NCBI GenBank assembly: GCA_022701365.1
Contig: JAKUHH010000201.1
Span: forward strand, 1-64,000
DNA length: 64,000 bases
Reading direction: 5' to 3'
Source: Mycocentrospora acerina
Lineage: Eukaryota > Ascomycota > Dothideomycetes > Pleosporales
Shown: positions 11,255 through 23,318 of the stretch, one piece after another
Numbering within the stretch: position 1 is the first letter of the stretch
How the letters are laid out: the number at the start of each line of letters is the position of its first letter
The notes under the pieces: generated by a model
What the model was told of the DNA's origin: nothing
The model's database searches: none
The model's input: only the letters and a program-made list of their open reading frames with translations
Program-made: the position numbers and the translations under genes

Positions 11255-13041
11255 TTACCTGTAATTCAGCTTCAGTAGGTCCCCAATTCCTGCGTACAAG
11301 GCGCATGGGTAATCCGCCACAATAGAATTCACAACATTCACCCCACTACTGCCGTTACTTCCCAACAACCCCAAATCTTTCTCGAGAATACTCCCTACCT
11401 TCGGCCACCCGACACCATTAGCTGGACTTTTCGCAAATCCAGCCCAAGTCTTCTGCATAAATGCACTGAGATCGATCTGCTGCGTCGTCGCAGTCCCATA
11501 TTGATTTGACAATTGGTATGTGCCAAAGACTCCAGGAATCTCAGACGTGTGGTACGCGCCCGAGTTGGCAAAGAGCGATGTCGTGGGAAATGATGCATCG
11601 TAGCGGTAGCGATATGTTGTGTAGCCATTAAGAGCAAGGAATGATGATAGCGTGCTAGTGGAGCATGTGAATGCAAGATCGGTTAAGATCCTGTAACAAT
11701 ACTTATTAGACTTTTCTTTCTGGGTGAGAATCATGATCAAGACTTGGGAGCATACCGGTTGGCAACGAGATAGAGATCTGTAATTCCTTTAGCGGCATAG
11801 AGAGCCAAAAAAGACTGTCGTGCAGCAGTGGAAGTGATGCCGAGAGACGATAGAGCGCCATCCACGGCCGCAGTTCCATTGTTCAACCCAAGCAATGCGA
11901 GAAATACGCGCGCCTCGTCGAGATTTGTTCCTAAAAAGGTAGGTACGTCGGCCCATTTTCTGGTTAGTATGCTACTTCGAACATCATCAATACTTGTTCC
12001 ATCGCCATTGACGGGTGGAAACGCCAGGCTGTTAGCCTCAATGTAGGTCTTGATTGCCGTTGCATCAATAGCTCGCAGACACACAATGTCACTGCACTTG
12101 AAGTTTGCCAGGACCTTGTTATAGGAGGTAAGGCCATCACCGACGAATACAGCGTTTTGGCTCTCGAGAATTGCGGCTGAGAATGGGCGTGGCGATGGAG
12201 GGTTGGCGAGGAGCTGCTTTACTGATTCGCCGCCTGCAGATTCGCCAAAGATAGTCACTCGCGTTGGATCGCCGCCGAAAGAAACAATATTTTGCTGAAC
12301 CCATTGCAGGGCGAAGCGTTGATCAAGGAAGCCAGAATTCTGTGAACCGAAAGGGATGGATGGAGAGTTGGAAAAACCAAAGACTTTTTCCAAGTTAGCA
12401 GATGAAAGTCCATAGTAACAGCAGATGATTTACTATTGGTGCGGTAGTTGATCGTTACCACAATGACATCTTGAGTGATGGCAAGAGAGCTACCATCATA
12501 AAACTGGAGGCCACCTGTACCAAATTGTAAATTACCCTTAAATTGTCAATAACACTCTCTTCTTTGTGGTCAAGCTCAGACCTACACCAAAAAGCCAGAA
12601 CATGACAGCCTTTTTACTACTTGATGTTACATCGGGTGGAGTGTATACGTTCAGATACAAACAATCTTCGCTTTCCTCTGGAGGCGGACCAGTAGGATTG
12701 TTAAAGAACTGTTTGGTCAACGATTGGGTTGAACCAGAGCCAGAAAACTGCTGAATACATGCAGGCTTCAAGGCTTGGGCCTGTATAGGTGTTGCCCATG
12801 GAGGTGCTGCTTCAGGCGGAGAGAACCTCTCTGGTGGTGATTTTGCGAACGGAACTCCGAGGAAAGCATTTGCTGAGGCAGTAAGTGAAGGCTGGTTGGC
12901 AAGCTTGATTGCAGTTCCAATGACAACCCCTGCAGAAATGGTTACACTTGGATCAAAGGCAGCAGGCGCAGCGAAGGCTTTGGGAATAGTGGAATAGGAG
13001 AGGAAGAGGGTAATCAGCGATTTGAGGGATTGTTGACCCAT
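11255..13041 (-). CDS. Secreted type-B carboxylesterase/lipase, 532 aa
   Basis: Alpha/beta-hydrolase of the carboxylesterase B family. Four exons on the minus strand: 13041-12588, 12514-12434, 12383-11756, 11690-11255, all in phase. I start at the MGQQ methionine because it begins a clear signal peptide (SLITLFLSY...AFAAPA); the open frame continues upstream without need. The nucleophile elbow GESAGG is near residue 225-230, the family EDCLYLNVY signature lies in exon 1, an acidic candidate is in GTNLDEARVF, and the catalytic His is probably that of AYHTSEIPGVFG. The WLFG/GLQF oxyanion region spans intron 1 and that junction is the least certain. Likely secreted and degradative; no cluster link is visible. 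Confidence 0.85.
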
Positions 13042-15240
13042 GATAAGGATGAGGTATGTAAAATAACAGATAAAGCAAAAAGCTAGGATAGACGGAATAT
13101 TAGAAGCAAAAGTAGAGCACTGCAGGTTCATCGAACACCAAATCCACTCTCCAATGCCAGACCAAATTGCAACGATAATGTACGACCCAAGAGTCTGCCA
13201 ATGAATTCCTACTACCAAGTGCAATAAGTAATTCGAAACTGTAGCGTATTTGCCGGTTAGACTGTTCACGAAGGATTGGATCTAAACTCTGTTAGAATGT
13301 TTTTCGATATTTGGTCTGCATACAGACTATTAAGATCGTCGCCTTTGCCGATTGGCTATTCTTCCATGTGCCTCGGTAAATAAAATAAAATTTGCCCGGA
13401 GCACCGCCAACTGACTCATGTGTGCACAAGTGACACAATTTATTGACGCTGCGCTGTGTCTAAGGATTCAAAGCTACTGCCAGTGAAAATGCGACAAGAG
13501 CGTGTTCCAACTTACCGGACCACTTTTCCAAAAGCAGATATCATTCTGAAGTCTTGTTCGGTCGATGCTACACTGCAGAATTTGCAATAGTGTTCTTGAA
13601 ACTAATTGGTTTTGATACGTATCAAATCGTTCCCAAATATGCGGCATCTGCTATGTTACAAACCCACCTTTTCATGTAACATTTAAATCTATTTTACCTC
13701 ACCTTATTAATCTTCTAGGTATCGTGATCATCTGGTCCCTTGTCCATCGTTATAACGAACAGCGTGCCCCCTCTTCCATCTTCGCTTTGTGCATTACGAC
13801 AGCCTTAGGTCAACCCTTTCGACAGCTCTCAAAAACACTTCTTATGTGCAGTAACAATTGAGGTTCTACTATGCCGCAAGTGCGAATTGACATTCTGCTA
13901 CTTAAAGCTCAGGTGTACATCAAATATACATTACCATTCAATGAGAATAGAAACAATCTACCACTTCCAGACATTACCTCGTAAATAATTCATAATCAGC
14001 TTTTATGTTATTTTTATGAGAGTATTTGTAGAAACTTGAAATTAAAATTGTTTAAAACTTTCTTTACTCTGGGTGGGATGAAGCTGGCCGATTTAACTAA
14101 AGTGATTTGTTTCTCAAGGAAATAAAGCGCTGTAACCTGGCACGTGTTAGGATTTGTCTGCCTAACGTATGTAATAGAGCATGGTTAGCTCGTAATGACA
14201 TGATTTACTGTTAAATCACATAATGTGAAGCTACAAAAAGGCCGACCTTCTTGCTGCTAAGGCTAGAAGGTATATATATTGATATATGTTGCAGGCTGAC
14301 ACATAATTTATCAGATGATGGATCAAATCACTTTTTTGGTTTGCATGGCATATTGATATAGAGCTGTGTTCTGACAGAATGTGTTGCTCGTTTAAGGCCT
14401 TCTGTTCAATGTGAATGTTTTCATCTTTCAATTTTACAAGACATGCAATAAAACCATTTTGTAGTATTTCAAAAACATATTAATCATAAAATTACATTTA
14501 CGTCTGAGTTCCGCAAGTGTGGAAAACCCATGAAAAATATTAGATAACACAGGGAAATCTTGTGTTTCCTCAAGACCTAAGCAAGAGTTAATAAGACAAA
14601 ACTACATTTACGTCACTTTGCAAAAATATCATTCAAATTTGCTGCGTAATCAAAGTTCCATCATTATACATCATCGCGTGCACAGTTCCAAACGTACAAA
14701 TTGGAACAATGTCTTTATGATGAAACAATAGTTTCCCTGCCTCAACATCGCAATCTTTGATTTTAAATTTCTTTCTTTCTACCAAGGCAGGTATAGATTA
14801 AGTGTCCGTGATCTATATTCTCAAGTTTTTCGTTTGAATAGAACTCTCAGGCTTCAATTCAATCAGCAATTATTGTTGCCAAACTCGTTTGTATTACAGT
14901 CAGAGGATGGCGATGCCTGAGATGGATAAGCTTATACATGCTTAATCAGAAAATACGAGGTCGTTTAATCTATTTCGAGCACAACATTGGCTGAAAATCT
15001 TTACTGGTCAAACTACTATCAAAGACCAACAGTAGCTAGTTTACGATCTATTTGGATATATAAGACGTGGTAGAAAATCATAATAATGTTTTGATGCCAA
15101 TCAAAGCATATCTTGAGTTAAAATTCTACCAACTCTTTTTATTGAAATTTAGAAAAAAAGTACTGTTTTAGTAATCGTTTGCTATCAGCTGTTAGTATCG
15201 TTTTGAATTTAAATCTTCTTTCGCACGAAAGCCTGCTACA
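13042..15240. other. 2.2-kb intergenic region
   Basis: Shared upstream region of the divergent esterase and small secreted-protein genes. A/T-rich. The open frame upstream of the esterase start (to 13269) is probably untranslated. Nothing else was recognised. Confidence 0.55.
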
Positions 15241-15663
15241 ATGCATACCACCAGCATATTGTTGCTTCTACTTCCGTCGGCTCTATTTCGCTCTGCCTCA
15301 GCCAATCCTATTATTATCGACAGCGAAATCGAGGATGCCGCTACCAACAACGATGTTCTTTTGCGCCGTCGCGAATGCGGTAGCGGAGCACGCGGCGAAT
15401 GCGTAACATTTTATTCAGGATCCGGCTGTACTGGTAGGCTCGGCAGCTACGCACCAGATTGCAGTGGCCATTGTTTCCAGTACAGTTCGTTCAACTCGCT
15501 TCAATTGCAAGGAGGTGGCTTCCCTACCGCCAAAGGAACATCTTGCCAGATCTACTCGGACAACAATTGCCAAAATCAGATTGCGGACATTGGTCTTTCA
15601 ATCAATCCCAAGTGCAGGGGATTCTCTGGCGGAAACAGCATGAAGTGCTGGTGGGGTTGCTGA
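15241..15663 (+). CDS. Small secreted cysteine-rich protein, 140 aa, effector-like
   Basis: Single-exon ORF. Residues 1-21 form a signal peptide (LLLLLPSALF core, cut near ASA-N). A Kex2-like LRRR site lies at about residues 41-44, so the mature peptide would be about 96 residues. That part has ten cysteines, beginning RECGSGARGEC and ending KCWWGC, an even number consistent with five disulfides, and is rich in Gly, Ser and Asn. No enzyme motif is seen. By general knowledge such proteins are candidate effectors or antimicrobial peptides; the actual role is unknown. It sits alone in a gene-poor stretch. Confidence 0.8.
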   Translation: MHTTSILLLLLPSALFRSASANPIIIDSEIEDAATNNDVLLRRRECGSGARGECVTFYSGSGCTGRLGSYAPDCSGHCFQYSSFNSLQLQGGGFPTAKGTSCQIYSDNNCQNQIADIGLSINPKCRGFSGGNSMKCWWGC

Positions 15664-16408
15664 AGCACAAATTAAGAGAAGAGTCTCATGTTTACGAGCA
15701 GGAAAATGTTTCGAATGTTAATTTATGTTTCAAATCCGCTCGTTTGTTTCGACAAGCAGAGTGTTTATCAGCGTGTAGCGATGAATCCAAAGGGTGGCTG
15801 TATTTCAAATTCCTATAAGTTAATGAAATATAAGCCTCCCAATCATTGATATTCATGTGAAGAAAACTTGTCTTGCATCACCCAAAAGGTTGAATTGGGG
15901 AGATTTACTGAAAGCCTCAGGTTGCCGGTCTGGTCGAGTTGTCAGACGATCAACGGAACATTTGAAGTTGCTACGAGTCTTACTAATGGCTTCGTTGTTT
16001 TAAAGATCTACAATGTAACTAGAATATTGACAAATCGATCAGAAGGGGTCACCTGGGATCCTGCGAGGACAGGGAAATTCTCGAGTAACCCACGTAACAG
16101 CTTACGTCTCATGAAAAGGTGCATGATTATTCCTTTCTAATGTAGAACAATATTTATAAAATAGATCAAAGCACGAATTAATTCGAATTTATATTATCAG
16201 CTTGAGATTGTTAATACTACCTTCCTCGTCTGGTTGGTTGTACTTAGAATCATTTACAAGCCACCCGGATCTTTTATTTTGTTCATGCTGATCATTAGAT
16301 GCATACTCTCACTTAACTACTAGACGTGCTCTGTTTAATTTCTATTATGTTTTCCAAGAGTTTTGTCAACTGCAAAACAAACTTAGGTATTTCTTTCAAT
16401 CGAACCAA
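15664..16408. other. Intergenic, 0.75 kb
   Basis: Short open frames only (for example 15868-16140), with no motif or start context I trust. Confidence 0.5.
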
Positions 16409-18097
16409 TTAAAGCTCCACAATTCTACAACGTAATTGCGTACTTTCATCAGCATACCATGAATACTTGTGAGCCGATTTTAGAGACTCAGAACTAAAAG
16501 TGAGTTTTCTTACAAAGAAGATCTTTTGTAATGCGTAGCCATGTTCTTCTTCTGTTACTAGAAATTCAACTTGCAAACTAGCGGAATCTGAATGAATAGG
16601 CGCCATTTTATAAGCATAAGACATAAGAGTTACTCAATACCTAATCAATTTACTCATAGACTTTTTCCAGCTCCAAAAATCTCACACGCCTTCCTTAAAC
16701 ATAGATCTACTCTCCCTAATTCTCTGTTCCTGATCTGATGCTGCTGTTTTGATGTTTCGTTCATCCATAAAATACCAACGCGGATTGCAGCCCATCAAAG
16801 TGAAATTGGCAGAGCTGCTCATACGTAGATTATTCAGCGAAGGTGACGCTGCTTTACCACCGTTGCGCAGAACCAGCATGCTTACGCACTCCTTCTCTTG
16901 GTCGCTCATTGCGATTTCTCCCTCGTCTTCACGTAAAGCCATATGATAAGCACACATGCGCTTAATCCATTCCCGATCGACTGCGTCCTGCCATTCATTG
17001 TAGCGAACAATGACCCGCATTGACGAATTCGTTTTGCAGATTTGGAAAAGATTTTTCGAAGCAGTGTCTCCACGACCAGTGAGCTCTGCGCAGCGTCGAC
17101 GAAATGAGCGCTTCTCGATTTCGTCACAGGACAATGGATCTGCGTGCAGAAGGGCAAAAAGTTAGCAAAGTGTGCTCAAAGGAGCACTAGCGGATATTAT
17201 CTCAAGATAAACGCTGCAACGCCTCTTCATCAGAGACAAAAGCTTTCGGAGTACCTGCATACGTGACACGAATATATATCGTAGTTCAAAAGCTTTTATG
17301 CGCTCTAGCAGGTTACGTGAAGAAACAGAGGCAATATTATCGTTGCTGACGCTGCATTGTTGGTAGCATCTCATCGTCCTAGGTTGCTCATCGCTTAACG
17401 GTAGTTCGATAACATCAATATCGCGCATGTGTTTTTGCTGCTCGGATGAACATTTGCTGTAAAAGCGAAGGAAATTAGCCACGCCGGAAACACGGTTTGT
17501 GCTATTGGCTCTCAAGTTGATCATCATGGAGCTGCCACTTGTCTTTGTGCCATGGAACATGATCTTTTTGCCCGCGTTGATCTTCAATGCGATGCCCCGT
17601 GTCTCGTAGTACAACTGCTTGCAAACGTACTTGATTTGATTGATCTCGATACGCCAAGTTTCCGCGGTTCGAGAGATGAAGGGTTTAAAGAGCTCATAGT
17701 CGTCGGTGAGATAGTCTTCGTTGTGCTGATAACCAGTATGCATATACGCGAGGTTGCAGAGCTTAGGAGGATAACCTGGTTCGTCTGCAAGGCAGATGAG
17801 CCCATGTGAGACACCTTCGACATAGCCATCTTCGACCGCGAGAACATAGCTGAAGACGATGTTTCGAACGGATCTGGGCAATCTAAGGAAGGCGCCACGA
17901 TGATCTGTCGAATGCTTGGTCGTAAGTGCCTTCTCGTTCTGCTCCTCTGACTTTTCAGCGACTATCTGGCTTGGAGATATGAAGTCGGCCTTCTCATCCA
18001 TCAACGCGGAATTCTTGGCAAGTGTTGACTGGGAGTCCCAGGCAGCAGCCGCCGATGCTTGAATAGGCAACGCCGTTGATGAACTCTGCGAACCCAT
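16409..18097 (-). CDS. Fungal protein with LPxxxR F-box/2EXR-like motif, function unknown
   Basis: The start is the MGSQSSS methionine; residues before it in the open frame begin with GTG. About 70 residues in, FLRLPRSVRNIVFSYVLAV matches the LPxxxRxxIxxYVL pattern at the head of many fungal F-box-like/2EXR proteins, so protein-protein interaction is the likeliest role. The first frame ends at a TAA at 17162, but that TAA lies in a good intron: donor GTATGC at 17262, branch TGCTAAC, acceptor CACGCAG ending 17140. Translation then continues in phase to 16682. A further exon (71 codons, 16624-16409) may follow through a short intron near 16640-16700; its junction is uncertain. No neighbour hints at function. 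Confidence 0.6.
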
Positions 18098-19385
18098 GAT
18101 GCATACGGCAGCTTGGCGAACCTTTAAAGTACTCACGAATAGAGGTCAGTTATGAGTCAAAATGGTCGCGCAGCAAATGCTTGCACAAGAGTCTGATGTC
18201 GAATTGTCACGTTGTGTGACAGTTGAGAGGCGATCGCTGCTGGCTGTGGGGCGGAGCTGGCGCAGCCTGGCAGACAGGACCGCGATGGAAATAGCCTAGA
18301 TTGTAGCTCAGTGTAGGGGGATTGGCAAACGTGAGGCGCCACGAGTGATGCTGTCGCCAGGCGAAGATGCTGGACATGTCGCAATAAGTCGACGACGACG
18401 TGTGCACCAGCGATCAAGCCAGATGCCTTGTAAGCGCCACGCGTGATTGCGACTCGTCAACAATCGGGAGCGTGTTTCTCGTCAGGCTCCCAAGCACAAA
18501 TCGCGTCGAAAGCCACGACGATATCTAATATGTAAGCATCGTAGCAAGGGCGAGGTGCGAAGTGCAGGGCTGACCTACGCCAAGGGCAGCGTGCAACGTC
18601 AAGCGACATGTTGATCAAGACAATAATATCACACCCGTAGCTGCTGCTGTTTGTCGCTCGACACGATGACCACTGGCGACAACCCTTCTCGTTAGCAGCA
18701 GCGTCGAGTGCTAGGGCTTGGCCTAATGTCGCCTTGTGCCACGCGCACAGGTTTAGGCTGTCGCCCGCTGGGCAGCTTCGGTGAGAGCGTTTGGCATATT
18801 AGATAATGGCCGCACAATCAACTCCACGCAGAAATGTGAAGGTGGAGCGCTGCGGGTAGTTAGCCGACATAACCTAGCCTGACAGGGAGCCTGCACCAAC
18901 ACTTTGCTTTTCCGGCGGGGTTGTGATGCGGATTCCCAGCAACGCGACCAGCGTCCTCTTCTCACATGCGCCCACTCTCACTCACCTGGCAGGACAGCCT
19001 GTCCAACATGAGATTAGTATTCAGCCGTGTCATCCTGATAGCTATTTTCAGCCACAGACACTAACTACAGATGCCATCATTCTCTTGATGCCAGACTCAT
19101 GTTGGCAAATACACCAAGGCGCAGTCAATTTAGATGCACAACACTTCCTCGTCCCCTGGCTTCGGGTGGTGATACTAACTTCAATGGAATGTTTCAACAT
19201 CCAGGCTTATAGCCATAGAGATAGAGATTGCTTTTCCTACTTCGGAGGCGTCATGTATTGCTTCACATCAGCTGTTGGCGGGGAACAGGTTCATCTCATC
19301 CACTCAGCACCTGCTTGTCAGCTCGCCATTAGCGAGCTTGATAGCCTCGAGATGGCGGGGCTCAAATTGACTATCTCACCCCAAC
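18098..19385. other. GC-richer intergenic stretch between divergent genes
   Basis: About 18150-19000 is visibly richer in G/C and CpG than its surroundings. It carries several overlapping open frames (18157-18417, 18207-18407, 18923-19405) without family motifs. I could not decide whether one is real. The base composition contrasts with the RIP-like HET pseudogenes nearby. Confidence 0.4.
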
Positions 19386-21102
19386 GTGCGCTCTTCATAC
19401 CTTGAGGATCGGCACCTTTCATTCTTCGTAATACCTTATCCAGGGCCTCTACTGCTCAACGACCATAGCTTCCAAATTTTGCAGCTCCAACCCGGCCACA
19501 ACAACAACTTCATACGCGTTTCCCTCGAACTGAGAACTCACGTGGACAACGAAGAGCATGCAGAATACGAAGCGCTTTCTTACACTTGGGGAGACCCAAC
19601 ACTCACGCAAAAAGTCTCGTGCGAAACTGGTCCAGCAGAAAGCCCCTGCTCATTAGCCATCACTACAAACTGTTACAATGCGCTCAAGAGCCTTAGGCTA
19701 CCGGACTAATCTCGCGCACTCTGGATAGATGCAATATGTATTAACCAGGATGATCTCGAAGAGCGGGGTGCCCAAGTTGCCATGATGGGAACAATCTATC
19801 GCAGCGCCCACCGAGTGATCGTTTATCTTGGAGAGGGCGATTACGAAATTGATTCTGTCATGCTTTGGTTGCGCGACTCGTACGAACCTATCGATTATCC
19901 GCGGCATGAGATAACCATCCCAGAACCGAGCCTGGAGGCTCAGAAACGTTTCTTCACTCGTCCATGGTTTACTCGCACGTGGGTTCTACAAGAAGTTATA
20001 CTTGCTCAGAACGTGATTATTTGCTGTGGGAGTATGGATTTAGAGTGGAAGGCTCTCGAAGCTTATTACATATCTCATATTTGTTTTCGGTCGTGTTTTG
20101 ATGACGTGCGATTCCAGCCAACGGCCGTTTACCAAATGTTCAATTTTATCCATAAAAGTGGGAGCTTGAAAGACTCGCACCCTGGTCCCAGTCTTCTCCG
20201 GCTATTAAATCTTGGTAGACAATGCTCAAGTTCAGATCTAAGAGATAAGGTCTATAGCATACTTGCTCTTCTCCAAACGTCAGACTGGGATAAGCTCATA
20301 AAACCTGATTACCGTCTCTCTACCGCCCAAGTCTTTACTAATTTGGCATTGTACCTCTTCGACAAGTGTGGACCGGAAATGCTCCGAGAAGCCTCTACCA
20401 TATGTAACCAAGGTGGGGTAGAAATGCTCTCGTCTTGGGCGCCCGACTGGACTTGTAAGGCGGGATCTAAGGATTGTACGCTCACCTCTGGACGCTGGTG
20501 GTGACACCGTTAAATATTTCTGGCCTCAAAGAGATCCTGTACTTGACGGGCATACAGTCCGACAGCTTCAGGTACAAGGCATCCGTATCGGGACATTGTT
20601 GGAAATCTCAGACAAATGCGATGTGGAGAAAAACGTTTTTCCCCTCGCTCAATGGCTCAAGATGGCCTTTGGCCCTGGTGTCTTGATTACGAATGATGCA
20701 CGACCCTCCGTCAAGTTTTCACAGACAAACCGAGAAGATCACTTTCTACGAGCTCTCACTCAGGACAATGTCGTCTATGCGGAGGCTCTCGAGAGTGGGA
20801 TCGAGTACATTCTTGACTGGGAAGGAACAAAGTCATCAACAATGCCTATCAGGGACAGTTTTAAAAGTTTAGGTTCTATTTATCGTCGTCAAGTTCAATT
20901 TATCGTAGACTCTTGCGATCATCGCAAGCTCGCCATCCTCGATAACGAAATGCTCGCATTAGTCCCCACTTGTGCTGAACCTTTTGATGAAATTTTTGTC
21001 TTACTTGGTGCGTCTGCACCATTCGTCCTTGAAAACAGAGCGGAAATTTCACTCTGGTTGGAGAATGCTACGTACAGGGTATTATGCATGGTGAGGCCTT
21101 AA
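19386..21102 (+). pseudogene. HET-domain (heterokaryon incompatibility) pseudogene
   Basis: HET-domain proteins mediate fungal non-self recognition. The frame has YEALSYTWGD, LWIDAICINQDD, RVIVYLGEG and WVLQEVILA, the ordered HET motifs, over roughly 380 codons. It is broken in three ways. There is no ATG: the open frame begins at a GTG right after a stop. A TAA at 19707-19709 splits the domain just before the LWIDAICINQ motif, with no intron signals around it. Near 20480-20500 the frame shifts by one, and the C-terminal half continues in another frame to 21102 (..GIRIGTLLEISD..). The TAA is one C-to-T step from CAA in a CpA context. An unrecognised intron could explain the shift, but not the TAA. 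Confidence 0.8.
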
Positions 21103-22348
21103 AAAATGACGATGTCTCTTTGATGGAACAGCTCACTATAGAATGAGTCGTCGTTGTAAATAGTCTGTTTGTCGGAAATTTACTTGATGTTTGTCTGCAG
21201 AATTTTCAGAGCTGTTGATTTTGGGTTTCTTTGCCTTACTCAGTTTCTCCCTCAACGTGAACAGCGTCACCTTAGTGTGACAATCTTCTAAAGAAATCAA
21301 AACGCTTCAATATTTATATTCAACACAACTTAACAAGGCCTTAAGGTTTAAATGATTCTTGTTCTACTTACGATATCAAGTTTCTGTTCAATATTACTAC
21401 TTTCCGTTTACAAGCATGAGAGGGTCCATGCGAACTCTTACCAAAGACACTCCCAAGCTTGCTCAACGTAAGCTTAAATATCATCACATTTCTGAAAACT
21501 CCAGTCCCTCTACAAAAACAACAACGAATACCAAGAGTCCGAGTGACAAATCATTGTGGTGTAAAGGACGGGGTTATGTATGAATAATAGCAATAATTTC
21601 TCTACCTCCGTCATTCCTTCCTCATCGATTTCCGACAGACAGCTTAAAATTCATGCATAGATGTATATCACAAACCCATGAGTCTAAAGTACAACCGTAA
21701 AAGAAATTCTGACAAGAGAAAATTAAAAGTGTATCTAACTATACAAGTTTGTCAAATTGTGTGTGTCGATTTCTGAAAGACAAGTTAATATTCAAGTGGT
21801 GACTATGGAAAAGAATTTCTCGCCAGTTTTACATAATGAAAATATTTTTAAACAATATTCTAACTGGTTGCAAATCTTGTGCAAACCAGCACATTCATCC
21901 AGCAACTCTTCAATTCAGCATTCAGTTGTATCACCTGGAATGAGTTCAATTCGAATTTCCTAGCTGGAAAGTGTTGTTAAGTTGACCTCGAGTGTTAGAA
22001 AGTCGAAAAAGGCAATATATATGCCTCTCAATACAATTAACTTACTCTGCTGTGGAAAACGTCCAATGCGTTAGGAAATTATTAAAGTATCTTTTATCTT
22101 CGAATACTACACTACATTCAGCTTAGTACGCATGCGGAACTTCCGCAATCCCCGCCGGAGCCCCACCGGAACCCTCCAGGACAAGCTACCCCACGATGTA
22201 AAACGATTAAAGCCTGTTCGGCAAAAGAAACGCGGGTTTCGTTTCGGCAAATTCTCTAGTGGAGATCAGAATATAAGAGATTGTACACATAACTGTGCTC
22301 TTTCTCTTCCCTCTCCCTAGTTCAAACAATCATAACAATTCTACCACA
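21103..22348. other. Intergenic, 1.25 kb
   Basis: No convincing coding frame. The stretch just before 22349 has a CGGAACTTCCG palindrome (22135-22145) and GCCGGAG/ACCGGAA half sites, but not the TCGG-N3-CCGA form used by the ETP cluster. Confidence 0.5.
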
Positions 22349-23318
22349 ATGTCGTCACAACAACCTGCTCTCCTCAAGATGATCGCATGTCTGCGTCGAA
22401 AATCGAACATGACTCGCAAGGAGTTCTTCGACTATCACTTCCGCGTTCATGGCTCTATATCTGATAAGCCGCAAAGCCCAGATGACAAGCCCCAGTAAGC
22501 CCTCTGCTGCTTTTCTGTGGACCAATCCTCGTTCTGTATGACTTACTCGGATGTTTTCATGTTGTAGTAAATACATACAGACCCACTTCTTCGATGCGGC
22601 CTTCGGCGAGGGCCCGAACAGTGTAGGAGGCACTGGAAACCATGCCTGGGCTGGTCGTGATGACATGACAGAGCTCTACTTCAGAGACTGGGATCACATT
22701 AAGGCTTGCTTTAGCTCTGAATATGTGCGAACAAATGTCGGGCCTGATGGGCTAAATTTTAACGACCTTGCGACGGCTATTCCACTACTCACAGTGGAAA
22801 AGCCGCTCCAATTCAACACTAGCCTCTCGTATTCATCCGCACCCACAGAAGGTAGTAGAACTGTCGCAGTGCTATTCTTAGCAGTCAATACAGAAGAAAC
22901 AGAAAAAGAGCTCGAGAAGGTTTTCTCGCCAGCCTTGATAAATGCGCTTGAAACACACGCCCTCAACGAAGTCCAGGGACTGGTAGCCAACGTCGGTATC
23001 CCGTCGACGCAATTTGACATTCGAGCCTATTTTGGTGGCAAAAATATGCCTGAATACCCAGTTACGTATAACATCTATATGAAGGATACTAGTTCTGTAA
23101 CTGCAATTCGAAAAGCTCAGAAAGCTTTCTTGAAAAGCGTGGGAGATCGCGTCAATATCAACAACACCTTTATTACTTTTGGTAAAGAGGGCTTGATTTT
23201 GGATGTAGAGAATAACATTCAGGTATTTGAAGTGAATTGTAGGCAGTATCATTCATGTGCTAACATGTGTTAGTTTGATGAAAATCGGCAACCTCAGCTT
23301 CCAGACTTGACTTTCTAG
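22349..23318 (+). CDS. EthD-domain protein, 281 aa
   Basis: Three exons, 22349-22494, 22568-23222 and 23274-23318, with clean GTAAGC...GTAG and GTATTT...TTAG introns. An EthD (dimeric alpha/beta barrel) domain occupies the first half: MIACLRRKSNMTRKEFFDYH, then TQTHFFDAAF-type and MTELYFRDWDHIKACF segments. Related fungal EthD proteins include small cofactor-free decarboxylases, dehydratases and cyclases of polyketide pathways, but many have no known role. The last exon encodes FDENRQPQLPDLTF, a sensible C-terminus. It lies 4 kb left of the ETP cluster with two HET pseudogenes' region between and lacks the cluster's promoter motif, so membership is doubtful. Confidence 0.8.

Noticed and set aside
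17162..17164. In-frame TAA suggesting that the LPxxxR gene is a pseudogene
   Set aside because: It lies within a convincing intron (GTATGC donor, TGCTAAC branch, CACGCAG acceptor) and the frame continues after it.
18157..18417. Open frames in the GC-rich patch
   Set aside because: Two overlapping frames on one strand, neither with a recognisable domain; GC-rich DNA gives long chance frames.
18923..19405. 160-codon open frame upstream of the first HET pseudogene
   Set aside because: No motif, no start context, and it overlaps the HET frame start. Probably chance.
22135..22175. CGG/CCG half sites upstream of the EthD gene as evidence for cluster membership
   Set aside because: Spacing is N5, not the TCGG-N3-CCGA form shared by the cluster promoters.
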